Below the pieces are notes generated by a model that was not told the DNA's origin, searched no databases, and saw nothing but the letters and a program-made list of their open reading frames with translations. This document shows, piece after piece, positions 1 to 9,447 of a DNA stretch of 64,000 nt. The translations under genes and the position numbers were made by a program. This DNA is from Pyrenochaeta sp. MPI-SDFR-AT-0127 (lineage: Eukaryota; Ascomycota; Dothideomycetes; Pleosporales; Cucurbitariaceae): contig JAGTJM010000058.1 in assembly GCA_020747015.1 (NCBI GenBank), positions 150,520 to 214,519 of the forward strand, in the 5' to 3' direction. How positions within the stretch are numbered: the stretch's first letter is position 1; each line of letters begins with the position of its first letter.

Positions 1-829
1 CGCGCATTGTGAATGTGTTTGGGCTTATCGTTCTGAGAATCTAAGTACACTCGAGGGGTGAGTTAGATTTTATAATTAGAGTCCCGTCATGGCCATATTA
101 GATCATGTACAGTACTAATTGTTTTCAGAACCGCCATATCTATCCTTGATCAAGAAGGCCAAAGCCATCAAATCTTTGCAATCCGTTGCTTTTTGAAACT
201 CGTACGGTCGATGCTACAACTATGATTCGAATAAAAGTATCGAGCATTGCAACCTACAATAGGGAGACCGCATAATATTTCCAAAACCATCTTGCAAGGC
301 TGGAGTGGTGTGACAGGGCCACGCGCTAAGGTTCGTGATTCGTCGTTCACGATCCACAGGCCTGGGACTGCAGTATTACCATTTGTCCACCTGACGAGTT
401 TGCATAGTGGCATGTGGTTTGTGATGCGATGCGTGGGTTTGGGGGGTTGAGGAGCTTGAGGATGATGGTTTGGACGAGTGGGGAGCGGAGGAGGGGTTGT
501 CGGAGAGTTTGGTGGGGATTAGGAAGGGGAAGAGAGATGGGGAGGGGAAAGGGGAGGTGTAGGTGGAGTGTTGGTTTCCGTAGAAAATAAAGAGTGGGAA
601 AGGGGATGATGGGTTGTGGATGGGGAAGGGTGTGAAGATTGTGCGGAGGTGGGAGGAGAGGAAGAGAGGTGGTGTGAATGTACCTTTATTCGAGGAGCAA
701 TGACATGGTCGACTACGCGTCGTATCTATCTAGTCTGAAGCTAAATCTTACGACAGACATATGAAGAACGTTTACCCATCTCCAATCCACCAAAATTCGT
801 TTGAAATATTCCTTCCACACAACAAAATA
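1..829. other. Gene-free stretch with purine-rich strand
   Basis: No gene is supported here. Positions about 440-660 are strongly purine-rich (G and A) on the plus strand. The complementary strand has a Ser/Pro-rich open frame of roughly 100 codons without a convincing start, splice sites or known domain. It may be the 3' flank of the gene that ends at 830, a decayed exon, or simple low-complexity DNA. Confidence 0.4.
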
Positions 830-3800
830 TCACATCTGCGCCCGAATATCCACCTCAACAACCTCATCCTCCAACCCAAACCACACCGCCGACAACCCCA
901 CCGCCAACCCCGCAACCATCCACTGCCCAATCGCAAACCCACTATCCCCGCCCTTCATGCACAAATCATACACCAACGAAACCAAAAAACTCAGTACAAT
1001 CAACGCCATCGCCGCCCACGATATAACCACTTTATTCGGGCCCTCAAGGATCTGTATACCCCAGCCCTCTCTCAACTCATTAACCCCAATATCACGTACC
1101 AAACTCTCGCCCAATTTCTTCGGGAGACGAGCCATCCATTTCGCATCGATGATATGTGAGAAAGAAGAGTGTTTATAAAAGTAATGCAGGAAATTGCGGG
1201 ATGTCATGGGAGGAAGAATGGGAGGGTCGAGGTTATATTCGTAGCGTTTTGTCGCGAGGACGTCCTCGGTAGGCAAGGGGTCTGTATTGAAGAAATCAAC
1301 ATGTGAGTCAGTTTGTACGCCAAAGTGCACGAATTTAATGCCGCATGGATGGTAGAAGAAGCGGCGCCAAGTGTGTTTGCGCATTGCGGTGTAGCGGGCG
1401 TGGATTTGGCGGAAGAGGTGGGAGTCGGTGCAGATGGTTGACGAGGAAGGGTTGTTGGTGGTGAGTTGGATTTCTGTGAGTTTTGTTTCGAATTTTCCTG
1501 TGGAGATGCAGAGTTCGAGGTATTTGTTGCGGGGGAGGGGGGATCTAGTAGACTGGTGAAAATCTGGGAGTTGCTGGAGCCGATGTAGGTACCAGATGAC
1601 CCTGCGGTGGATGCTAGGGATTTTCCATGTTTAGAACTTCCGGCGTTCGATGGAAGGGAGGAGAAGCTTGAATGTAAAATTCCTGACTCAAGATCATCTG
1701 ATGGCGGGCCATGGCCAGAAGGCCTCGTGCTAGGTGTGTAGCCGTTAAGGAAGGCGAGCATCTGTTGATATTGTGCCGAGTCTGTGATAGGAAAATCATC
1801 AAACATCTCATCGCCACATTCCTACAGCATGTCAGACACTGAATTCGGCGTTGAGGGCTGTTACTTACACAGATCCATTCCAGTCGCTGCGTCCCTTCGC
1901 GAGGCAGACGACGAAAGGTTTTCTTCAAGCGAGCATAAAAAGCAGCACCAAACCAGCTCGGTTCTTTGCGTTTCTAGTGTGATTCAGCACAAGAATACGA
2001 ATACGACTCTCTTGCTCTTACCAACCGGTTCTTCAGCATAGTGAGCTCCTGACGCATAAGTTCAATGGTAGTCATTGTGTCATCAGTTTCGTTCTTCTGA
2101 TATTTGACGCCAACTTTCAAATCACCAGGTCGTGTCATGTAATTCTCGGCATCGGTTATTCTATTCTCAATTGCTCTTGTACAATCCCCGAATGTTGTTC
2201 GTTCCGAACTTTGGTATGGTTCAGACGAGACTTCGGAGCAGACACTCGGACTTGAGTTCCCCGTCGTACTTCCCGAGAATCTCTCATTCATCTGTCTTTC
2301 CGAATCAAGGCGAAAAGATACACTGGGCGAGCGTAGTACGGAATCCTTTTGAGCAGATGTAGAAGGCTGCAGTACTGTTTGAGTGGTTATATCCGAAGAT
2401 GCATCGCTATATGAAACATCGGTTTCATCATCGTACTGACGGAAAGACTCAACGTCGGGCACTGATGGCGCACTTTTTTCTTTGCTGGACGAGCATTATT
2501 TCAGGCCCTAGAAAGACATACTGGACACTTACGGTGTGCGCTGGTCGATCCAAGAAAGAACACGATTTGCCTCCAATAACTCCTTCTCCTTGGCTTTTTT
2601 TACTTCTTCAAGATAGGCCTCGACCAATGCAATAGGATCGGTCTTCTTCGCCGTCGCAACAGGTTCTGGAACCACGGCGGGAGATGGCACAGGTGATGAG
2701 ACTGATTTGGTAGACTGAGAAACCTGATATTCTGTTTGTGGCGGCGGAGGTGGCGGGGCAGGAGGGGGTGATGATGATGGCATGGGCACTCTTTGCAGGA
2801 CTTCGGGTGGTGGAGGGGGATACTGGCCAGAATAGGGCAGCGGTACGCCATCTGGTGACGCGAATGGACTGCCTGTAGCTGGAAGCGCAAAATAATCGTA
2901 CGCCCTTTGCGAGTAATACCATGGGTCGTGCGGTGGGTAATGTGGTTCCCAGTACCGATCGCCGTAGTTGCGCGCGGATGGCGGCGGTTCTGTATAATAC
3001 GATGGCAGCCGCATATGGTAAAAATGTCGATAAGGACGTGTATGAGATGCAGGCAAGTCAGGTTGTAGTCTTCTCCTTCTCTCTGCCTGCCTACGCTGCC
3101 GAGACTGTGCGCTTTCCAGATGTCGGTTCAGTCGACCCCGACTCGAAATACTTTGATTCTGGGATTCACTATATGTTGGTGAGGGCCTTTTTCTAGAGGC
3201 ACTTTCACTAGGTGTAATCTCGTCAATATAGTCCCATTCTTCTTCGCTTTCCTCGCTTTCCTCTTCAGCGGATTCTGAAGTGGTGACTTCATACTCCATG
3301 GGATACGTGGGTCTGACGGACCCTATCGGAGGCCTTGGTATTGATGGCTTTTCTGGCGGTGGACCTGAAGGCGTACTTCTCTTCTGATGCTCTGCTCTGC
3401 GAGTTGAGCGATTGACAACGATTGGATATCGATACACTTTGGGTGCGGTCGGATCTGAGATCGGTTTAGCCAGAGAAGTGGCAGCAGCGGGCGCAGCGGG
3501 CGCAGCGTGGTCTGGATCAGGTGGTACAAGAGTATTACTAGACCACTGGCTAGAGCCGCTCTCCGATTTCATATCATGGTGTTCCGAGATAACATGAGTG
3601 CTCCCTCGATTTGTAGATTTCTTGTTTGCCGAGTCGTCGAAAACCACCCTTTTCCGAAACACTCTGTCTTCAGCATCGGAAGAAGAGTCGTAGTCCTCAA
3701 CAGTAGGTTGTTTCGAAGGAGGCTGAACTTTTCCTGTCTTGGAAACAACTGGTTTTTCTGCAGGTTTAGCGTTCATGTTGCTAGATTTAATAGTCTCCAT
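830..3800 (-). CDS. Conserved fungal disordered protein with C-terminal membrane segments
   Basis: Five exons are inferred: 3800-2533, 2484-2022, 1973-1869, 1821-about 1601 and about 1544-830, giving roughly 920 aa. Frames join cleanly at the first three introns (48, 48 and 47 nt). The fourth junction is uncertain because the strong-looking donor is out of phase, and the in-phase donor begins GTCATC. The start is the ATG at 3800; the open frame upstream looks like 5' UTR. Residues 1-420 are Pro/Ser-rich and acidic (disordered), followed by a helical segment, a conserved patch reading RLEWICECGDEMFDDF that looks like part of a Cys-containing domain, a block with PRNKYLELCIST, and two hydrophobic segments near the C-terminus (VISWAAMALIVLSFLVSLVY and a second after GQW). 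The architecture recalls uncharacterised fungal proteins; no function can be named. A membrane-anchored scaffold or signalling role is only a guess. Confidence 0.75.
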
Positions 3801-4429
3801 GATGAGCAAAAATGAAGTGTCGCTTCTCACCACAGCCTGATTGTGAGGGTCGGGAGGTATGGATTGAAAAGCGGGGTGTCCAGCGTTAAGCAGCCAGGCT
3901 GAACCAGGTTCTGCCAGGCTGCTCCGTCTGTGGGGGCGAAGAAGGCTGCTTCGGAATATGCAGCAAGGCTGATAAGCCATTGCCAAGATAACTTACATGA
4001 CAGCTGCAGTATCTGTTTCGTGAGCAACCTTGATCGGTTAATAGGGACAAAATTCATGCTCTACAAAAGATCTGTATTGAATAAACGAGCCCAAAAGGGT
4101 ATCAATTGACTCTGTCAAGAGTGGTATTATAAACAAGGCACTATTTCGACTATGCGGCCTTCCCTTACTTTTCAATTCAACAACGTAAATGTTGCTTTTC
4201 CAAGCAAAGTATTTAATGCAACAAGGAGATATCACTCGCCCTTCTGTTTAGGAATCGGTATGATATGCGAACAAATCGTAGACTCGTGGTATTCGTAAAA
4301 GGAATAGTCAAAGGAAATTTCGATGGTGTTGGTCGGCAATTACAAAGGAATATGTGGGGCCTGGGGTGTTTACACAATTAGAATGGAGTGGTCATCGAAT
4401 GGCGATGGATTATTGCTCGGTTATTGCAG
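3801..4429. other. Intergenic region, promoter side of the minus-strand gene
   Basis: This lies upstream of the gene starting at 3800. It has only short open frames with no domain or codon signal. I see no RNA gene or repeat. Confidence 0.4.
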
Positions 4430-5010
4430 CATTTGACGTTGCTGTTGACGAACGAGAAAGGGGTTTTGGAGGTTTAGTAGCAGGGTTCGCTGGTCCAGCA
4501 CGTTTCTGCTCACTTTCCTTCCTCTTATTTAGTAGACTCTTGAACGCGCTGAGCAATTTAGCCAACGAATTCTCGTCTGGAGCACAGAGGCGGAAATTCT
4601 TCTCCTCTGTCCCTTGCGCTTTCGCCCACGCTTAAATGTACCCTTTACCGCCTTGATCGCATCCTTCTTATCTGCCAATGAAACTTAACGAGGGCTTCCT
4701 CTTCCTAGGCTGCGAGATACTGTTCGTTCTGGGTCTTCTCCTCTGTCGATCGGCGGCCGCGCACACGATGGATGAAGGTTGGGGCGAGCGACTTCGCCAT
4801 GGTCTGCGAGAGCACGATATGATAAGGGAACGCCGGGAGGGGCCCCTTTTGCTAGCACTTGGGAGAGTGGGTGGAAACGGACGGAACTTTCGGTGTTCGT
4901 AAAGAGTTGCTCAGGGTTTTCTTGCCTTCCATCTGCTTGCCTAATCTTGTCCTCAATACCCTTGAGATACTCGCTTGTTCGCTCCCTAATAAATTTAATG
5001 CCAATCGTGG
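4430..5010 (-). pseudogene. Decayed pogo/Fot-like DDE transposase remnant
   Basis: Read on the minus strand, scattered frames recall the N-terminal region of fungal pogo-family transposases. One frame has VPLSYRALADHGEVAR (about 4800-4860). Another, after a frame change, has EEKTQNEQYLAA, then a stop, then EEEALVKF (about 4675-4760), matching in order the usual 'LSYRALAD...EEKAQ.QQYL.P.EEEALVKFLL' layout. A basic GRKRKGQRR patch follows, then a helical stretch ending near 4430. Stops, frame changes and the lack of any DDE catalytic core show it is dead and internally deleted. I found no terminal inverted repeats by eye. The first part could instead be a frameshifted extension of the F-box gene. 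The family call rests on remembered patterns, not alignment. Confidence 0.45.
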
Positions 5011-6074
5011 CTATCCATTGCCGTCTGAGGAAAGGTCCGAAATCTCGGACTCCTCGTCCGACACTTCGTCCTCGATAGCCTCGCCGTCGTCATCCCACTC
5101 TGCACCCTCACTTAAAGTGATATTTCTGCCAGTTAAGACATCAAACGCCCGCATTTTAATACTTGGAAGCGTATGCGTTAATATCCTCACTATTTTTGGC
5201 GCCGCCATCTGTGCTATAAGATCTTGCGCCTGCTTTTCTATATCCGCTTTTAGTTGAACTAACCCCCCTGAGGAACTACAACATGTAGCGTGCACCGCTG
5301 AGGTGCTTAGGGGTGACTCGTTAGATAGACTAAGGTTAATAAGTATCTCGTTTAAACGTAGATTAGTGCTATATTGTTGAGGTTTTAAAATATCAGCACA
5401 GATACTGCGCATACGCAGTCGTAAACGTCGTAGCGTAGTAAGAAGAGCGGCGATAGTTGTGCAGACATGGAATCCTTCACCGTGTTCTTGGCTTTGATGT
5501 GGTATAAGTTGAGTGCCGCATAGATCTAGCTCTAGACTAGCTATATTGCTGGCTGATAAGAAGGCGCGCACTGTAGATCCAAAAGGTAGTCGCGGCGTTC
5601 TAGAAGATGAAGTAACGGATGCAGTTCACTGGTGGCTTGGATACGTAGGATGCGCAGTTTCCGTGACTGTTTAATGATGTTGGCGAGGTAGAAGAGATCG
5701 TTGTTCAGCTCTCTTGTCCAGGCTGCGCGCACTGCGCGTCCATGAGCGCCATTCCACACATTTAGGACATTTACGGCCCGCGAATCGTGTTGAGACACTG
5801 GAATAGAGTCCCAGTCTTCAAAGCCCTTCAAATCCAGGTCCAGGGTTCCCACGCTGTCTTTGACTAGAGGCAGACTTAATTCCACGTACGGAGAGGACAG
5901 TAAGCGTCGTAGTGTCTTCTGAGTAACATAAAAATCCTGGAAGCACGCGGTATAGGCAAATTTGCTCCACTGCTTACAGACTGTGAGGCGTGACAGATCC
6001 GAGCGGAAATAGGATGAGCCGATATAATCGAAAATTTGAATTAGGATTTCGGGGGAAAGTTGGAGGAATGGCAT
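5011..6074 (-). CDS. F-box protein with an internal frame break
   Basis: The ATG at 6074 opens an F-box-like N-terminus (FLQLSPEILIQIFDYIG, then LTVCKQWSKFAYTACF), which in this family recruits a target protein to an SCF ubiquitin ligase through Skp1. The first frame runs 6074-5541. The second, 5571-5011, carries the expected continuation (PFGSTVRAFLSASNIASLEL) and an acidic C-terminus. The two overlap near 5541-5600 and are out of frame. A candidate 45-nt intron there (GTATCC...TTCTAG) is a multiple of three and does not fix the frame. Either a real frameshift has broken the gene, an unrecognised intron exists, or the sequence has a one-base error. The neighbour downstream is transposon debris, which favours decay. 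About 350 aa if joined. Confidence 0.6.
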
Positions 6075-6639
6075 AGTGTGTTGTGCGAGCTAAGTAACGG
6101 AGACGCGGTCGGCGTATCTGAATTAAGAGGCATATATGTCTTACCGTGGCTCAAAAGAGATAGAAGAGTGGTTTTTATATGCAAGTAGGAGAGCTGATTC
6201 AAGACCCGCTGTGTGTTGGGTCTGTGTGTCAAGTAAGAAGGAATTGTCGCACGCCAGGCAGGCAACAACTGTATTAGTAATCTAGCTGCTCTTCATGTAA
6301 ATCTGCGGGGAAGAGCACCTGCACATTCAACACCGACCACACAATACAACACCGCTACCTATCACCAAAATTCTTTGACCAATCATCGTTGTAGCACATC
6401 CATCCAGTGCTACAGGTTTGCTCATCACCAACGATCTCATCTAGTATGGAGAGACTGTGTTTTTATCATGCAACGCGTCGCGATTGCCTACGGCATGAAA
6501 TCTTGTAGGAACGTCAACTTGGCCCTGCGTTCAAGATACAAGTATCTATGAATGGTGTTGGCTACATGTGCACCTAGTAGGATGATCCTTCCCAAGAGTG
6601 GTATTGTGTCTAGCGTATGCTCTCGTATATAGCGCATTA
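6075..6639. other. Gene-free stretch between F-box and NLR genes
   Basis: Only short unremarkable open frames are present. I see no RNA gene, repeat or conserved motif. Confidence 0.35.
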
Positions 6640-6719
6640 GATTCATAGAAGATAGGCGAGGCAGTACACGCTCATTAGTGTAGATCGATGCTCAACACCA
6701 AGCGCCTTCGTACTAGTCA
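6640..6719 (-). pseudogene. Decayed terminal TPR unit of the NLR gene
   Basis: Just past the stop of the NLR gene, the minus strand in another frame reads KLVTSTKALGVEHRSTLMSV, the same pattern as the TPR units upstream (TL..SEKVLGLEHPDTL). A frameshift plus an early stop has therefore removed at least one TPR unit from the C-terminus. This suggests the repeat array was once longer. Confidence 0.6.
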
Positions 6720-9060
6720 CTAGCTTCTACCTATCCATCGATTTACCTCCTCGTACTTGCTTTGGTTGTCTAACGCTGTAGCCAAGTTGTTGGAGATCAG
6801 TAGTGTAGAAGGATGTTCAACACCAAGTACCTTCTCCTGTATCGCTAACGCCTGCTTGTACATTAATCCCGCCTCCTCGTACTTGCTCTGGTGGTTTAAC
6901 ACGACGGCTAAGTTGTTCATAGTTGTCAGCGTGAGTGGATGCTCAAGACATAGCGCCTTCTTACTGGCCACCAGCGTCTGTCTATATATCATTTCCGCCT
7001 CCTCGTACTTGCCTTGGCTAACTAACACGACTCCCAAGTTGTTCATACTTATTAGCGTGTCTGGATGCTCAAGACCAAGCACCTTCTCACTGGCCGCTAG
7101 CGTCTGCCTGTGCATCGATTCCGCCTCCTTGTCCTTGCCTTGCCTGTCTAACACGAGGGCCAGGTTGTTTATGACTGTCATCGTGTCTGGATGCTCAAGA
7201 CCAAGCACCTTCTCACTGGCCGCTAGCGTCTGCCTGTGCATCGATTCCGCCTCCTTGTACTTGCCTTGCCTGTCTAACACGAGGGCCAGGTTGTTTATGA
7301 CTGTCATCGTGTCTGGATGCTCAAGACCAAACACCTTCTCACTGGCCGCTAGCGTCTGTCTGTACATCGATTCCGCCTCCTTGTACTTGCCCAAGTCTGT
7401 CAAGATAGAGCCAAGGAGGCTTGAGCTGAGAAGTGTGCTGTAGTTGTCAGCATCCAACGCCTCCTTTCGGATTTTCAGGGCCTTTGAGGCCATGCCTTCT
7501 GCTTGTGCGAAGAGTCCTTGTCGCCACGCGTACCAGCCAGCGTTGTTCAAAAGTAAAGCCCATTCATCGGTCTTTCCGATAGTTAACCCTTCCTGTTCTA
7601 CCATAGGCAACACGTGTGGAAAAAGAGCCCGGCATCTCGGCCAGTTCGCGTACTCGCCATCAGGGAACTCTTGGGCCATCACTTGTATGAAGACCCGGTG
7701 CCATTTTCTATCTGTATTGGTTGACCTGAGCCATATTCGCGTCGCGAGCTGAACCAGCCTATGCATTTCAAACTCGTTTTCGCGTTCTGTCGTGCCTATT
7801 AGTGAGAAGGCGTGGAGAAGAGCCACATCCTCCTCAAAATCAATGTCCTCCTCTTCTAATCGACTATCTGAAAGATTGTCTTTCTCTTCACTATCCTTAT
7901 CGGTGTAATGACGGACCATGAACTCAGGGATGCCTTGCTGGTTAAAGAAACTCATAAATGAGAGGAGATGTGCCGCGGACGGTTGCTTCTGGAGGATATG
8001 CTCGAAAGAGATTTGCCAAGTCGTGAGAACTGAGTTCAGCGCTTCGCCATCACGTCGTGTATCCGAGGCCGCTTTCTGGAGCAGCTGCACTGTTTTCTTA
8101 ACTTCCTTAAGCTCGCTGAGGTACTTTGCGACTGACATTCGTGAGCCTAATCGACTTATATAAGCTGCTGCTTGGGCGATCGCAAGCGGTATACAGTCGA
8201 GAGCTTTGACAAGCTTTGTCGCATCGTGCCACGGCCCATCTCCTAGTTTATTTTGTAAAAGGTTAACGGCCTCGCCTTCACTCATTGCACCGACCATGAT
8301 AATGTCTTGCTGACGGCCAACCAGGCTGCGCGCAACATCAGCGTTCCGTGAAGTGAGAACAATCGCTCCATGATCGCTTTGTGGTAACAATGAGGCTAAC
8401 GATATGCTCTGTCCACCCCTCTGGGAGCTGACCGTAATCTCGTCGTCGACATTGTCTACGATCATTAACCACCGCCCATTGGCTTCGTTACACAGCCATT
8501 TACGGACGAGTGGGATGACGTCGGCCGCAGCGCCAGGCTGAGAAGACAGGCCAACTCTTTCTGCGATATCGCTGTATGCCTCCTCAAGCCGCGATGAGTT
8601 GCTGGCATACACCCAGAATATCCACGTGTTTGGTGAGCGTTGTCGGACGCGATGCGCATACTCAATCGCGAGCTGCGATTTCCTGCCGCGAGTTAGGGAT
8701 GGCCAGATCGAGCGCAGGTTGAGTCGTTTGGTACCCAAAGCCGCCGAAGCCTACCAGCGCCGCCCGGCCCGCTGGCTGCGAGCATCGCTCGTCAACGCGT
8801 GCGAGGATATCGCCACGATCAACATAGTCGTTGTCTCTGCGGAAGGGGACATTGGATGATGGCCTTAGCGGGGTGGAAGATGGGTCTGGCGGTCAGCTAG
8901 TGTTAGCACATGGCCTGCGATTGTTGGTGGAGCGGGTGGAGGGGGACGTGCCGGCTTGAGCGTTGAAGTAGTTGTTGACCGTGCCCGAGTTTATACCGAC
9001 TTGGGCGCCCTGGTTGTGGGCTCCGCTAAATGTGGTGTTCTGGGAGGCCATGTAGGCCAT
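6720..9060 (-). CDS. NLR-like NB-ARC protein with kinesin-light-chain-type TPR repeats
   Basis: The product is a STAND-type NTPase of about 750 aa, the architecture of fungal NLR immune/incompatibility receptors. The exons seen are 8682-6720, 8885-8735, and a first exon near 9060-8930. The 52-nt intron 8734-8683 lies inside the P-loop: splicing GFGGFG to KSQLAIEYAH restores Walker A. Walker B follows (RWLMIVDNVDDE), then IVLTSRN and LDCIPLAIAQAAAYI as the GLPL-like element. The C-terminal third is a TPR array with about six 42-residue units (NNLALVLDRQGKYKEAESM type). The first exon encodes a Gly/Asn-rich motif (GAHNQGAQVGINSGTVNNYF) resembling the N-terminal amyloid-type signalling motifs of some fungal NLRs; that is inference. 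The first intron's donor is not resolved, and the start is ATG 9060 or 9051. No N-terminal enzyme domain is seen. A HET-domain gene lies upstream on the same strand. Confidence 0.8.
7057..7395 (-). repeat. Near-identical 126-bp TPR-coding repeats
   Basis: The unit 7057-7182 and the next, 7183-7308, appear to differ at a single base (GTCCTT versus GTACTT around 7131 and 7257). A third copy starting at 7309 differs at only a few positions over its first ~85 bp. Each encodes one 42-residue TPR. Flanking units at 6790-7056 are clearly more diverged, so the central units were duplicated or homogenised recently. Confidence 0.9.
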
Positions 9061-9447
9061 GCAGCGCTGGGCTAGGCTCAATCATAGAGTGTAGCCGTGG
9101 AGACGAGACGGCGAGGAGGTTGCCCGCTGATCAGCTGGGCCAACGGCAGCGCGTCACCTCTGATGCTCCATAGTCTTCTCAAAAGTTTCTTCTCACACAA
9201 TGCCCATATGGCCGTAATTCCCCTCGAGGGGACCAGAGTGGTAAGAGAGTTGATTGAAAGAAACACATTACTTGAACTATATCTACATACATTCACGACG
9301 GAGAGACTGGGAGGCTAAGAATAGTTCCTTCCTAGTAGGGAAGGTGTCCTAGCACACAGGACGATGCTATCTCACTTTGTGCTGAAAATCGCGGCTCAAA
9401 GCTATTGAAAACAGTTTTCATGACGGAAAAGAAGACCAAGTGCATTT

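Noticed and set aside
6757..7443. 228-aa plus-strand frame across the TPR region
   Set aside because: It is the antisense shadow of the TPR repeats; its internal repetition simply mirrors them.
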